From JANQJD01 sp965601685 (GTDB taxonomy: Bacteria; Pseudomonadota; Alphaproteobacteria; Rhodospirillales; Rhodospirillaceae): 64,000 nucleotides of DNA. Position 1 is the stretch's first letter, and each line of letters starts with the position of its first letter. This document shows positions 8,253 through 17,710 of the stretch, piece by piece. The notes beneath the pieces were generated by a model. It was not told where the DNA came from, did no database searches, and was given only the letters and a program-made list of their open reading frames with translations. The stretch spans positions 248,001 to 312,000 of the forward strand of contig CBFCWI010000001.1 of assembly GCA_965601685.1 (NCBI GenBank). Reading direction: 5' to 3'. A program made the translations under genes and the position numbers.

Positions 8253-8485
8253 TGCCAGTGACACGTCGTCCATTTTTCCGCCGCCGCAAGACCTGTCCTT
8301 TTTCAGGAGCGGAGGCTCCCCGAATCGATTATAAAGACGTGCGCTTGCTCCAACGCTACGTGTCCGAAAGAGGCAAGATTGTTCCTAGCCGCATTACCGC
8401 CGTCTCAGCGAAAAAGCAGAGAAGGCTGGCCCGTGCCATTAAGCGGGCTCGCTATCTGGCTTTGCTGCCTTATGCCGTTGGTTGA
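8252..8485 (+). CDS. rpsR: 30S ribosomal protein S18
   Basis: A 77-residue S18 with the hallmark RRRKTCPFSG, IDYKDVRLLQRYVSERGKI and the basic RAIKRARYLALLPY end. S18 forms a dimer with S6 on the 30S platform. Two ATGs are adjacent (8249, 8252); the second is preferred because GGAGGG (8241-8246) is then five bases away. It is the middle gene of rpsF-rpsR-rplI. Confidence 0.97.
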   Translation: MPVTRRPFFRRRKTCPFSGAEAPRIDYKDVRLLQRYVSERGKIVPSRITAVSAKKQRRLARAIKRARYLALLPYAVG

Positions 8486-8547
8486 TCGTCACGTGGCAAG
8501 CGTAGCGCTTAGCAATGTTCACCGGAGGAGAAGCAGGGGGAGGAGCG

Positions 8548-9051
8548 ATGGAAATCGTTCTGCTTGAACGGATAGAAAAGCTTGGTCAGATGGGCGATGT
8601 GATCAAAGTTCGTCCCGGCTATGCTCGTAACTACTTGCTGCCGCAACAGAAAGCTCTCCGTGCAACCAAGGAGAACATCGCGTATTTCCAGCGGAAGCGG
8701 ACCCAGCTTGAGACTGTCAACCTAAAAAGACGGGAGGAAGCTGCGGCCGTTGCCGCTCGGATGGATGGCTTGTCGTTGTTTATCGTCCGTCAAGCTGGTG
8801 AGAGTGGGCAGCTTTACGGTTCGGTAACAGCACGTGATATTGCCGAATCTGTGACAGAAACCGGTTTTCCCATACAGCGTCATCAGGTCCAGCTCAGCCA
8901 AGCCATAAAGACTCTGGGAGCAACAGTAGTATGGGTAGTATTACATCCAGAGGTAGTTGTATCTATTACAATTACTATTGGGCGCTCTATAGAGGAAAGG
9001 GGCGAGGAACTGGAGGCGGGCGCGGGCGAGGACGCAAGCAGCGAAAATTAG
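8548..9051 (+). CDS. rplI: 50S ribosomal protein L9
   Basis: L9 has an N-terminal domain (MEIVLLERIEKLGQMGDVIKV, PGYARNYLLPQ) that binds 23S rRNA near L1, a connecting helix (residues about 42-75) and a C-terminal domain (GQLYGSVTARDIAE). All three are present. The start at 8548 follows a strong GGGGGAGGAG; the upstream ATG at 8515 would add an unrelated Gly-rich leader. The C-terminal tail is Glu/Gly-rich. It closes the rpsF operon. Confidence 0.96.
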   Translation: MEIVLLERIEKLGQMGDVIKVRPGYARNYLLPQQKALRATKENIAYFQRKRTQLETVNLKRREEAAAVAARMDGLSLFIVRQAGESGQLYGSVTARDIAESVTETGFPIQRHQVQLSQAIKTLGATVVWVVLHPEVVVSITITIGRSIEERGEELEAGAGEDASSEN

Positions 9052-9078
9052 AGTAGGCGAGTTTCCCAGGACGCAGCG

Positions 9079-9987
9079 CTATGGCGTTGGACAGAGTGTG
9101 ACACTGACTTCGACTCGGAGGCTATGCTTGCCACCGCCCATGACGACGCCCTTCAGTGGACTCACGTCGTCGTAGTCGCGTCCCCAGGCGATAGTAATAT
9201 GTTCCACGGAAGGCATTGTATCGTTAGTCGGATCGAGGTCAACCCAACCTACTGCTGGCACATATATGGCTAGCCACGCATGGGAAGCATCAGCCCCAAT
9301 GAGCCTTGTTGGCTGACCGTCTGTCCCCGTAGGGGATGTTGCGCGGTAGGTATGCACATAGCCTGATACGTAGCGCGCTGCCAAGCCCATGGTGCGGCAA
9401 CAGGCGATCTGCAGGTGGGCGAAATCCTGACAAACCCCACGCCGATGGCGTAACACTTCGACTAGGGGGGTGGCGATGGTCGTTGCCTGAGGATCATAGG
9501 TAAAATCCCGATGGATGCGGTGCATCAAATCCACCACGGCGGCGAGAACGGGACGGCCTGGCGGAAAAGACGGCTTCGCGTAATCCTCAACCGCTGCACT
9601 GGTGACAACGAAGGACGAATCGAACCCATACTGATGGGCCTCCAGGGTATCCGGCGATAGATCACGGGCGAGACGGTCCCGGACTTGCTCCCACGGCAGG
9701 GTAGAGTCTGCTGGGGGACGAACGGGAGCGCTGAGTGTTACCTTACACAAAGATTCTACCTTTAGTGATCTATGAGTCTCTTCAAGAGTGAAGAAAAATA
9801 CATGGTTGCCAAAATAATCTGTGCGAGTGGAACGATGGGCTGGCTCTGGCTGGACCCGTAACATGCTACTATGAATAGTCTGCGTTGGCAGGGCGCGTGG
9901 TGCTAGATGGGCGGCGTGATGGGAAACGGTAACCGGTAGGGCGTAGTTATAAACTGTGACATGGCGGCTGTGGTAGGTGACGGTCAT
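9079..9987 (-). CDS. Transglutaminase-like cysteine peptidase family protein
   Basis: A 302-residue soluble protein with the bacterial transglutaminase-like architecture: a beta-rich N-terminal region (residues about 1-130, VTYHSRHVTVYNYALPV) and a papain-like core. The triad is visible: Cys in RRGVCQDFAHLQIACCR, His in DASHAWLAIYVP and Asp in WVDLDPTND. No signal peptide is seen. It lies 9 bases downstream of the ATP-grasp/alpha-E gene, the standard partner pair for this family. Substrate is unknown; the linked ATP-grasp suggests a peptide or isopeptide bond made by one enzyme and processed by the other, which is inference. Confidence 0.9.
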   Translation of the reverse strand: MTVTYHSRHVTVYNYALPVTVSHHAAHLAPRALPTQTIHSSMLRVQPEPAHRSTRTDYFGNHVFFFTLEETHRSLKVESLCKVTLSAPVRPPADSTLPWEQVRDRLARDLSPDTLEAHQYGFDSSFVVTSAAVEDYAKPSFPPGRPVLAAVVDLMHRIHRDFTYDPQATTIATPLVEVLRHRRGVCQDFAHLQIACCRTMGLAARYVSGYVHTYRATSPTGTDGQPTRLIGADASHAWLAIYVPAVGWVDLDPTNDTMPSVEHITIAWGRDYDDVSPLKGVVMGGGKHSLRVEVSVTLCPTP

Positions 9988-9996
9988 GAGGATGGT

Positions 9997-12606
9997 TCAG
10001 GCTGAGGTGAGCAGGGGAGGAAAAGTTTCCACCGCATGAGTGAAATACTGGCGGTTTAGAATTTCTGACAGTGTCTGTAAGCGTAGGCGTAGATCACTGC
10101 AGAGGCTGCTAATAGCGGTACCAGTGCTGACCAGAGGAGACTCCAGATCTACCGTCCGCACGGTGGCCAGCATAGCAATGATAGATTTCTGTTCTGCTGT
10201 AAAGGTCCCGGGAAAGGTCCCAGGGATGCGGTCCGCACCAATGGCATCCATGTGCTCCTGTAGGGCGGTCAGTTGAAAGACGAGCGAACGCGGATTACTC
10301 TCATCACACAAGAGCAGGTCCGCCAGCGGCACAAGAGCAGGCGGGGCTAGGTAGCGGGCCCTGTAGGTCATCATGCTGTCCGATATGCCAAGTGCAACAT
10401 CCAGCACTGGGCTGTCCTCAGCTGTACCAGCCTCCACCGTCCCTGCTAGCAGATCAAGAACATGCATGGCTCGTTCTAAACGGCGCCCGGCATCGAGGAA
10501 CCGCCACGAGAGGTCACGTGTCATGTTCTCCATTACCAAGCCGCTCAATGCCTCTGTCATTTGGATGACCTCATTCAGGCGCAGCAGAATTTCATCAAGG
10601 TCCCCCTCCGCCGGAGAGACTACCCCCTGCCCTGCGCAGCGGACTGTTTCCGTCAGTCGGCGGATGGCGCGCCAGGTATCTAAGGACAGACGATCACGCA
10701 CAACTGTTGCGACACGCTGCAGATGACTAACGGTGTGACACAGCCCAGCGGGGTGTTCAGGATCGAAGTTGACCCGAATCACCTGCCGCACTAGAATTTC
10801 CTGCAGCAGCATAGGAGACGAATGGTGTCTGTGTCTCTCTTCTCCAGGGGGTGTTGTCTCTTCTGCTTGGTCGCGAGCGAAAGGGTGATAGCCGCGCATA
10901 GTGAGAATGCTCAGTACGACAGCTAATGCTTCCTCCTGCCCAAGCCCGGCCCCTTCTACCTGGCGGGCGATTGCTGAGCGTAGAATACGGGTTGTCAGCT
11001 CGCTGCGTTCCAAATGGCGGCCCATCCAGAACATGTTATCGGCTACCCGCGACGATAGGTCACGCGCACCGCGGACCGGTTTGCTCGGTGCACCAGCGGG
11101 CCGCAGCAGAGTAATAGGTTCGACAGGTTTTTCGGACAGAACCCAGGTATCCTTGCTAGTGCCACCGTGCTGCATGGAAACAGTGGACAAACCATCAGCT
11201 GGTGCCACCCTGGTCAGTCCCCCCGGCATGACGACGTAACTGCCATTATAGAATGCTAAATGTACCCTTGTCACAACCGGACGTGGCGCAATCCTATCCA
11301 CATGCCAAACTGGTGCCGTGGATAAACTAACAATTTCCTGCGCTACATAATTGTAGGGATAGGCGCGAAGACGCGCAACCAAATCTGCACGTTCAGCGCT
11401 CGATAGCTCACGCCCACACCACGGCTGAGCGAGTGAAGGCAGCAGCGGCCGTACACATAGCCTATCCAGATTGGTTATCACATAGTCCAATTCCCGTTCC
11501 TGACCACACCACCAGGTAGCCACTGAGGGCATCTTGAGATCCTCGTGCAGAAGAATGCGGCATAAACTGGGCAGGAAGGCAAGCAAAGCGGCGCTTTCCA
11601 GCACAGAGGCTCCTAAGCCATTAGCAACGCTCACCGTACTCGCATGCACGGCCTGCACCAAACCGGCGATACCAAGCGATGAGTCACTGCGCAGTTCTAG
11701 AGGATCACAGTAGCCGTCATCTGTGCGGCGGATAATGACATCGACTTGACGTAGGCCGTTGAGGGTCTTGAGGTAGACGCGATCGCCACGGGTTGTGAGA
11801 TCCTCGCCCTCAACCAGAGTCATACCGAGATAACGAGCCAGATAAGCATGCTCAAAATAGGTCTCATTGTAGGGGCCAGGAGTGTAGAGCACGATTCGTG
11901 GCATCTCTCCCTGACGCGGCGACAGATGCAATAGAGTCTCGTGTACTTTAAGGAAAAAGGGTGCTAGTCGCTCTACCTGTATATGCTTGTAGATATCGGG
12001 GTGAATGCGCGCCGTGATGATACGGTTCTCAAGGGCGTACCCAGCCCCAGACGGCGCTGCCGTGCGGTCACCAATGACCCACCAGCGCCCATCCGGCGAA
12101 CGGGCGAGATCGGCAGCATATAACACGAGAGGCGTATCACAAGGCACGGAAGCCCCATGCAGGGGACGCCAGAAATCAGGGTGGCTGAACACTAGGGCCG
12201 GCGGTAGATAACCCTCTTTCAGTAATCTCTGGGCACCATATAAATCGCGTAGAATCAAATTCAATAGGGTAGCGCGTTGGATTAAAGAATCTTCGATTCC
12301 CCTCCATTCGTCAGCAGCAAGCAGGAACGGAATCGGGTCGAGTTCCCACGGCCGGTCTGTCCCAGCTTTGTCACCGTAGACATTGTAGGTCACACCACTG
12401 TCACGGATGAGTCGCCAGCCTTTCTCATGCCGCGCTTTCAGTTCGCCAGCGGGTAGAGTCGAGAGGTCAGCGAGAAACTCAGCCCAATGGGGGCGCAGCT
12501 GACCCTCAGGGAAAATCATTTCATCGAAGGTCGCCCGCCCCGGATACTGGAGTCGGGAGGCGACGCTTTGCAGCAGGCTGGGACATAGCATCGCCTTTGC
12601 TGTCAT
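9997..12606 (-). CDS. Fused circularly permuted ATP-grasp / alpha-E domain protein
   Basis: An 869-residue protein. Residues about 1-480 match the circularly permuted type 2 ATP-grasp family (DEMIFPEGQLRPHW near the start, GVTYNVYGD, DPIPFLL, YTPGPYNETYFEHAYLARYLG, VANGLGASVLES, YVITNLDRLCVRPLL). Residues about 545-869 match the alpha-E family (SRVADNMFWMGRHLERSE, then helices with RDLSWRFLDAGRRLERAMH). In many bacteria these are two adjacent genes; here they are one. The start at 12606 follows AGAGGAG by ten bases, while the frame stays open to 12756. With the transglutaminase-like gene it forms a widespread cassette of unknown product. Confidence 0.9.
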   Translation of the reverse strand: MTAKAMLCPSLLQSVASRLQYPGRATFDEMIFPEGQLRPHWAEFLADLSTLPAGELKARHEKGWRLIRDSGVTYNVYGDKAGTDRPWELDPIPFLLAADEWRGIEDSLIQRATLLNLILRDLYGAQRLLKEGYLPPALVFSHPDFWRPLHGASVPCDTPLVLYAADLARSPDGRWWVIGDRTAAPSGAGYALENRIITARIHPDIYKHIQVERLAPFFLKVHETLLHLSPRQGEMPRIVLYTPGPYNETYFEHAYLARYLGMTLVEGEDLTTRGDRVYLKTLNGLRQVDVIIRRTDDGYCDPLELRSDSSLGIAGLVQAVHASTVSVANGLGASVLESAALLAFLPSLCRILLHEDLKMPSVATWWCGQERELDYVITNLDRLCVRPLLPSLAQPWCGRELSSAERADLVARLRAYPYNYVAQEIVSLSTAPVWHVDRIAPRPVVTRVHLAFYNGSYVVMPGGLTRVAPADGLSTVSMQHGGTSKDTWVLSEKPVEPITLLRPAGAPSKPVRGARDLSSRVADNMFWMGRHLERSELTTRILRSAIARQVEGAGLGQEEALAVVLSILTMRGYHPFARDQAEETTPPGEERHRHHSSPMLLQEILVRQVIRVNFDPEHPAGLCHTVSHLQRVATVVRDRLSLDTWRAIRRLTETVRCAGQGVVSPAEGDLDEILLRLNEVIQMTEALSGLVMENMTRDLSWRFLDAGRRLERAMHVLDLLAGTVEAGTAEDSPVLDVALGISDSMMTYRARYLAPPALVPLADLLLCDESNPRSLVFQLTALQEHMDAIGADRIPGTFPGTFTAEQKSIIAMLATVRTVDLESPLVSTGTAISSLCSDLRLRLQTLSEILNRQYFTHAVETFPPLLTSA

Positions 12607-12984
12607 ACTTGTCCGCTCCTCTGAGCGTCCTCTAGAAAGGACCACGACGCAGTTAAACGCAGATCGGGCGTGAAAGGAAGGTCCAGATTGCGCACAGGCG
12701 GTGGTCGTCAGTGCGAGCGGGCGGAGAATCGAGCTCTCAGAAAAGAGAGAACACACTGTCTCCCGTCAGGTCACGTGGTGGCACAGCGTTTTTGAGCGAA
12801 ACCAGATCAAGACAAGACTCTAGACTGGTAGAGCGGCATGACAAAAGAATCAGATACCAACACTGTTGAATTAGAGAGCAGTTTCCAGTCAAGTCGCATT
12901 ATTCTGGAGACCGTATGGGCCGTAGTACGCGGTGAAGTGACCTGCTAATGGCAGGGCTGAAACTATGATGGCGGAGGCTTGTGT
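12607..12984. other. Gene-free intergenic stretch
   Basis: About 380 bases between divergent genes. No open frame resembles a known protein and no RNA gene is recognised. Promoters for the ATP-grasp gene and the HIG1-type gene should lie here. Confidence 0.5.
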
Positions 12985-13179
12985 ATGGGGATTCTAGCCA
13001 CAGTACTTCTGACGCCAGCAGTCCTGGCGGTAGCCGGTGTTCTAGTCATCGGCATCATCACGTTTATGTGTGGGGGGGAGATTGATCAACGCAATAGCCT
13101 CACACTCATGAATATGCGCGTTGCTACTCAGGCAGCTGCATTATTACTCGCAACAATCGTTCTGCTGATCCAGGATTAG
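12985..13179 (+). CDS. Small HIG1-type (twin transmembrane) protein
   Basis: A 64-residue protein with two predicted membrane helices (residues about 3-26 and 43-63) separated by a short loop, MCGGEIDQRNSLTLMNMRVATQ. This resembles the HIG_1_N pattern of alphaproteobacterial relatives (MGGEFNRKYSNKLMRARV), where the conserved GGE and the downstream MR.R.A.Q are kept. The start at 12985 has GGAGG seven bases upstream; a TTG at 12979 is less likely. HIG1-type proteins in mitochondria and alphaproteobacteria are linked to cytochrome oxidase assembly; that role is inferred here. Confidence 0.7.
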   Translation: MGILATVLLTPAVLAVAGVLVIGIITFMCGGEIDQRNSLTLMNMRVATQAAALLLATIVLLIQD

Positions 13180-13283
13180 GGGAGACGTAAGAGAGCTCTA
13201 GCGATGGAGTCGTCGTACCCTGGTGGCAGAGTGAAGAGGATGAGGGGTGTGCGTGATTCTCTCGAGGCATTCGGGACACACTG

Positions 13284-14072
13284 ATGTTGTTGTGCTTCTC
13301 GAAGAGGTGCAGCAAGAGAGACTCGGCTGTTCAGGGTGCGACAGCGGGTTGGTTCAGAGAGACAAACAATTTGAAGACTGCGGATGAGCACAGGCTGCAG
13401 TCTCATCTGCAGAATGGTTCAAAAGACCTGAAGGTCTTCTATGGGGAACCCGTGCCTGACATAAATATCGAGCGGCGCTTGGGGGGACGCGTAGCTGGCC
13501 TTGACGAGGTCGGGCGCGGGGCGTTAGCAGGGCCAGTGGTAGCAGCTGCTGTTGTGCTCCATTTAGGGCGTCTGCCGGCACAGCTGCTAGCAACCCTTGA
13601 CGATTCTAAGAGATTGAGCCTCGCCCAACGCGAGAGTCTGTTCGCGGCCCTGACTGATACTGATTATGCAGACATTGGCACCGGCCAGGCTGACGTGGCG
13701 GAGATTGATGCTCTCAACATCCTCAAAGCGACGTTTTTAGCTATGACACGGGCTATAGGTACGCTCAGAGGAGTGGATTATGCCATTGTTGATGGCAACC
13801 AAGCTCCTGCGTTACGCTGCCCGGCTTTCCCCCTAGTCAAGGGCGATCGGTTGTCTGTCTCAATCGCAGCTGCCTCCATTGTTGCCAAGGTGACGCGCGA
13901 TCGTCTCATGATGCGTCTGGCGGAGGGGCATCCAGGCTATAGATGGGAAAGAAACGTGGGGTATGGTACACCAGCCCATCGGGCCGCTATTGCCAAGCTT
14001 GGCCTCACCCCCCACCATCGACGGTCGTTTAGGTTAGGTGTGGCGCCTCAGCACACAGGCTCTCTCAACTGA
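13284..14072 (+). CDS. rnhB: Ribonuclease HII
   Basis: RNase HII removes ribonucleotides from DNA and RNA primers from RNA-DNA hybrids. The active-site pattern is complete: Asp-Glu in GLDEVGRGALAGPVV, Asp in LDDSKRLS, the IVDGNQAP strand, and Asp in SIVAKVTRDRLM; NVGYGTPAHRAAI and a basic end close the domain. The first 65 residues or so are unlike the family and contain no good alternative ATG, so the real start may be a TTG or GTG downstream of 13284 (for example the TTG in the NNLKTADEH segment). A perfect hairpin follows the stop. Confidence 0.92.
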   Translation: MLLCFSKRCSKRDSAVQGATAGWFRETNNLKTADEHRLQSHLQNGSKDLKVFYGEPVPDINIERRLGGRVAGLDEVGRGALAGPVVAAAVVLHLGRLPAQLLATLDDSKRLSLAQRESLFAALTDTDYADIGTGQADVAEIDALNILKATFLAMTRAIGTLRGVDYAIVDGNQAPALRCPAFPLVKGDRLSVSIAAASIVAKVTRDRLMMRLAEGHPGYRWERNVGYGTPAHRAAIAKLGLTPHHRRSFRLGVAPQHTGSLN

Positions 14073-14076
14073 ACTG

Positions 14077-14100
14077 AGGACTACCGTCGCCGGTAGTCCT
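14077..14100. terminator. Hairpin between convergent rnhB and phaB
   Basis: AGGACTACCG (14077-14086) pairs perfectly with CGGTAGTCCT (14091-14100) around TCGC, four bases after the rnhB stop and between two converging genes. There is no U-rich tail on either strand, so it may act as a weak bidirectional terminator or a 3'-end stabiliser. Confidence 0.55.
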
Positions 14101-14135
14101 CTATCCACGCCCGCTGTGACAAGCACGGCCTCGCT

Positions 14136-14861
14136 TCAGGCGGCCATGTATTGGCCACCGTTCACAGACATAGTGGCGCCAGTAATGAATGATGCCTGAT
14201 CACTAGCCAGGAACGCTACCATATGGCCAATGTCTTCCGGATAGCCGATACGGCCGATCGGAATCTTCTTCACCTCAGCCTCCAGTATCTCTTTCGGCAT
14301 GGTACCGGTCATCTCTGTCAAGATAAAGCCAGGACACACGGCGTTTACGGTCACGCCCTTGTTAGAGACTTCCTGAGCCAGGGCACGGGTAAGCCCTAAC
14401 ATGCCAGCTTTAGCAGCGGAGTAGTTCGTCTGACCGAACTGGCCGCGCTGACCATTCATCGAGCTAATGTTAATAATGCGGCCCCAGCTGCGCTCACGCA
14501 TCCCTGGCACAACACAGCGACAAGTGTTGAAGACAGACCCCAAATTCACGTTGATCACAGCCTGCCACTGCTGAATCGGATCCATCTTATGCAGGAAGCC
14601 GTCACGAGTGATTCCCGCATTGTTGACGAGGATATCAATAGGACCCACCTGCGACTCGATTGTCTTCACGCCTGCCTCGACAGACTCGAAATTGCTGACG
14701 TCAATCTTAAAGCCTGCAACACCAGTATCGGCCTGGAATTTCGTGATCTGCTCCTCGACTACATCGCACACAACGACAGTGTGGCCCACCGCCTTCAAAT
14801 CCTTTGCAATCGCCGCCCCAAGGCCACGCGTACCGCCGGTTACTAATGCAACACGTGCCAT
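14136..14861 (-). CDS. phaB: Acetoacetyl-CoA reductase (PhaB/PhbB)
   Basis: A 241-residue short-chain dehydrogenase that reduces acetoacetyl-CoA to (R)-3-hydroxybutyryl-CoA with NADPH. TGGTRGLGAAIA binds the cofactor, NNAGITRDGFLHKM and INISSMNGQRGQFGQTNYSAAKAG carry the PhaB-type active site (the NGQRGQFGQTNYSAAKAG stretch is distinctive), and the end is INGGQ-like (VNGGQYMAA). The start at 14861 has GGAGGAGG about six bases ahead. phaA and phaC are not in the window. The product can feed polyhydroxybutyrate storage or the crotonyl-CoA branch of the ethylmalonyl-CoA genes encoded 3 kb away. Confidence 0.92.
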   Translation of the reverse strand: MARVALVTGGTRGLGAAIAKDLKAVGHTVVVCDVVEEQITKFQADTGVAGFKIDVSNFESVEAGVKTIESQVGPIDILVNNAGITRDGFLHKMDPIQQWQAVINVNLGSVFNTCRCVVPGMRERSWGRIINISSMNGQRGQFGQTNYSAAKAGMLGLTRALAQEVSNKGVTVNAVCPGFILTEMTGTMPKEILEAEVKKIPIGRIGYPEDIGHMVAFLASDQASFITGATMSVNGGQYMAA

Positions 14862-15102
14862 CAAAATCCTCCTCCGTGCTTGTGTCTGCAAGTGTCTAGC
14901 ACCCTTCTTCTCCACATTCCATGCCACCTCGGGTTAGCCTGAATGGGCAATACACCGTTGACAGCGGGGCACGGCACTTTGTCCTGATCGAGTACCACTA
15001 GGGAGAGTGAACGGCACCGGCAGCAATCATATCACATTTTGGTCATGCGTGTGAAAGATGATCGATTCTGGCGTAACGGCTATATGCTGCGTGGAGCTGT
15101 AG

Positions 15103-15825
15103 TCATAGATGGGTTCCGCAGGCTGCCTCGTCACTCCAACCCATGCGACGGTCGGCCTCAGCGGTGACAACATTGAGAGCCTGCTCTATTGCCTGCCTGC
15201 ATGTCTCAATAGTAGCGGAATTAGCTGCTCTTGGTACCGAAAGAGGCTTACCCCATACGAACACACCCCGTCCAAACGGCCAGGCTACGAGGAAGTGGTC
15301 CCAACTCTGCAGCACTAAAGCACGACTAGCTGAGAAGCTGACTGGTATCACCGGCACGCCAGCCAGACGGGCAAGACTGACTACGCCACCGAGAACGACA
15401 CGCATACGCGGACCGCGCGGGCCGTCTGGGGTGATCCCAACGGACTCACCCGCTCTCAGGGCCTTCAGCATAGCTATGAGCGCTATATGGCCTCCTTGCG
15501 AGGATGAACCAGCGACTCTGCGAACGCCGAAATGCGCTACAGTGCGGGCGATGTATTGTCCATCGCGGTGCTGGGAAATAAGCATATTTATGATTCTTGA
15601 TTTGTTCCAACAATATGGCATCATCAGGAGACGGCCATGCCAGAAAGCTAGCACGAACGGCTGGTCTGCATCCCAGAATCGACGTGGCACCTCACCCCCA
15701 ACAACCTCCCAGCGACTGGTGACCCATACAAAACGGATGTAACCCGCTGCTAGCATGCACAGCCCATTGTGGATCCAGCCAAAACAGCACTTGCTCAGCG
15801 CCCTTAAGAGTCGTCGCATGCGCAT
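15103..15825 (-). CDS. DUF374-type lysophospholipid acyltransferase family protein
   Basis: A 240-residue protein with an N-terminal hydrophobic segment and the DUF374 acyltransferase motifs: FWHGRLLMMPYCW with the catalytic His at about residue 63, and GITPDGPRGPRM. Proteins of this type are thought to act on lipid A or other envelope lipids. It lies 22 bases after msbA on the same strand; msbA-DUF374 gene pairs (often with waaA) are common in alphaproteobacteria. No waaA is seen next to it. An open frame of 199 codons on the opposite strand is a shadow. Confidence 0.88.
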   Translation of the reverse strand: MRMRRLLRALSKCCFGWIHNGLCMLAAGYIRFVWVTSRWEVVGGEVPRRFWDADQPFVLAFWHGRLLMMPYCWNKSRIINMLISQHRDGQYIARTVAHFGVRRVAGSSSQGGHIALIAMLKALRAGESVGITPDGPRGPRMRVVLGGVVSLARLAGVPVIPVSFSASRALVLQSWDHFLVAWPFGRGVFVWGKPLSVPRAANSATIETCRQAIEQALNVVTAEADRRMGWSDEAACGTHL

Positions 15826-15847
15826 GCATGGCTCCTACGCTACTTCT

Positions 15848-17641
15848 CTACGCTACTTCTATGAACTGCACAGCATATAGGTGCGCATACAACGCTCCCC
15901 GTGTCAGCAACTCGGCATGGGAACCAGATTCCAGTACGCGCCCCTTGTCTATGACATAAATGACATCCGCGTTCATTACCGTAGACAGACGGTGGGCAAT
16001 AACTAGCGTGGTGCGCTTGTGCATGAGCGTAGCGATGGCATCCTGGATCTGCCGCTCAGACTCGGTATCAAGAGCACTGGTTGCTTCGTCTAGAAGTAGA
16101 ATGGGGGCATCTTTCAGCATGGCGCGCGCGATCGCCAAGCGCTGGCACTGACCGCCAGAGAGGTTCATCCCCCGCTCACCGACTCTGGTATCATAGCCAT
16201 CTGGTAAACGGCTGATAAACGCGTGCGCCGCTGCATGACGGGCAGCCGCTTCAATCGCGGCCTCGCTGGCCTCGGGCCGTCCATAAGCAATGTTAGCGCG
16301 CACGGTATCGTCAAAGAGGGTCACCTCCTGGCTTACCACAGCAATCCGGGCGCGTAAGGAGGATAAGGTGACATCGCGTATGTCCGCTCCGTCAATGGTG
16401 ATGCGGCCAGCCTGAACATCCCAAAAACGGGGTATGAGGTTCAGGATAGTAGTTTTACCAGCTCCAGAAGGCCCAACCAGAGCAACAGTGCAACCAGCTG
16501 GTACATCTAACGACAAGTTGTCCAAAGTGACAGACGAGTCAGCGCTGTAAGAAAAGGTTACGTTCTCAAACCGAATGGCACCACCTGCGATTGCTAGTGG
16601 CCGGGCAACAGGAGACTCACAGATGATCGGCCTAGTGTCGAACAGCGCGAACAGACGCTGGGCACTAGCTAAGCCCTCCTGTAGCGTGGCATTGATACCC
16701 GCAAGGGCCTTGAGGGGACGATAAGCCGTTAGCAGTGAAGCAATAAAGGAAAAGAACGCCCCTGCAGTCATATCGTTTGCAATCACCCGCCAGCCGCCAT
16801 AGATGATGACTACCGTGGCCGCAACGCCTCCCAGAGTCTCCATGAGGGGGCTAGAAAAGGCCCTTGTGAACTGGGCTTTCAGCGTTAGACGAAAAACCAT
16901 TTCAATGATAGTGATTACACGGCTTTGCTCGTACTCTTCCATACCGTAAGATTTGACTACACGCACGCCCTGGAAGTTCTGCTCCAGAAGCGTCGCCAGG
17001 GTCCCCATGTGCTCCTGTGTATTCACGGCTACCTTGCGCATACGCTGACCAAGGCGCACAATTGGCAGAACCGCTGCTGGGAAGATAAAGAAGGACACAG
17101 CTGCCAGTAGCCAGTCCTGTATGAACATGTTGACAATCAGTCCGATAATAGTGAGCAGATCCTTACCAAAGCTTACTAGTGTATTCGATACAACTGCTCG
17201 TAAGAGATGTACATCATTAGTAAATCGAGCAATCAAATTACCTGTATTCGTTCTTGCAAAGAAGGGCACATCCATTTGCATCAGATGATTGAACAGGCGT
17301 CTCTGCATGTTCGCTACGATACGCAGTCCAACAAAGCTCATCAGGGCTGTCTGACCAAAGTCAGCGATACCCTTGACAAGAAAGGCAAGCAACACCGCCC
17401 CCCCTACCGGCCATAGCATGGCAGAGTCTCGCGCCACAAAGATCTCGTCCACAACCGGTTTCAGGAGATAGGTAGTAAAAGCTGTCGTGCCGGCCACCAC
17501 TCCCATAAGCAGCACAGCAGCGCCCAACCTTTCAGCATAGGGCTGCACAGCCTCGGCCAAAAGACGTCTGAGCAGCCCCCAAGTGGAAGTGTCGAGGACA
17601 ACGGCCTGCGCAGCCTTTCCTGGCTTATTATGCTTGGACAC
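15848..17641 (-). CDS. msbA: ABC exporter, MsbA-type lipid A/phospholipid flippase
   Basis: A 597-residue half-transporter: six membrane helices in residues about 25-310 followed by one ATPase domain. Walker A is GPSGAGKTT, the signature is LSGGQCQRLAIARA, Walker B is ILLLDEATSALD, and the switch His is in VIAHRLS. Full length matches MsbA. Together with the downstream DUF374 acyltransferase and with lpxC at 58.6 kb it implies that lipopolysaccharide is made and moved across the inner membrane. Substrate assignment rests on family resemblance and gene context, since MsbA-like exporters can also carry other lipids or peptides. Confidence 0.87.
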   Translation of the reverse strand: MSKHNKPGKAAQAVVLDTSTWGLLRRLLAEAVQPYAERLGAAVLLMGVVAGTTAFTTYLLKPVVDEIFVARDSAMLWPVGGAVLLAFLVKGIADFGQTALMSFVGLRIVANMQRRLFNHLMQMDVPFFARTNTGNLIARFTNDVHLLRAVVSNTLVSFGKDLLTIIGLIVNMFIQDWLLAAVSFFIFPAAVLPIVRLGQRMRKVAVNTQEHMGTLATLLEQNFQGVRVVKSYGMEEYEQSRVITIIEMVFRLTLKAQFTRAFSSPLMETLGGVAATVVIIYGGWRVIANDMTAGAFFSFIASLLTAYRPLKALAGINATLQEGLASAQRLFALFDTRPIICESPVARPLAIAGGAIRFENVTFSYSADSSVTLDNLSLDVPAGCTVALVGPSGAGKTTILNLIPRFWDVQAGRITIDGADIRDVTLSSLRARIAVVSQEVTLFDDTVRANIAYGRPEASEAAIEAAARHAAAHAFISRLPDGYDTRVGERGMNLSGGQCQRLAIARAMLKDAPILLLDEATSALDTESERQIQDAIATLMHKRTTLVIAHRLSTVMNADVIYVIDKGRVLESGSHAELLTRGALYAHLYAVQFIEVA

Positions 17642-17710
17642 GTTTTGTCTAAATCAACGCCTAAAACTCTACAACAAGAAGTAGTAATATGGGCTGGAGT
17701 GTCAAAGTCC

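Noticed and set aside
14136..14861. A second fabG
   Set aside because: The NGQRGQFGQTNYSAAKAG block and C-terminus fit acetoacetyl-CoA reductase better, and fabG is present in the fab cluster.
15143..15742. 199-codon open frame antisense to the DUF374 acyltransferase
   Set aside because: Composition is Arg/Thr/Pro-rich as expected of a shadow frame, and the opposite strand is clearly coding.
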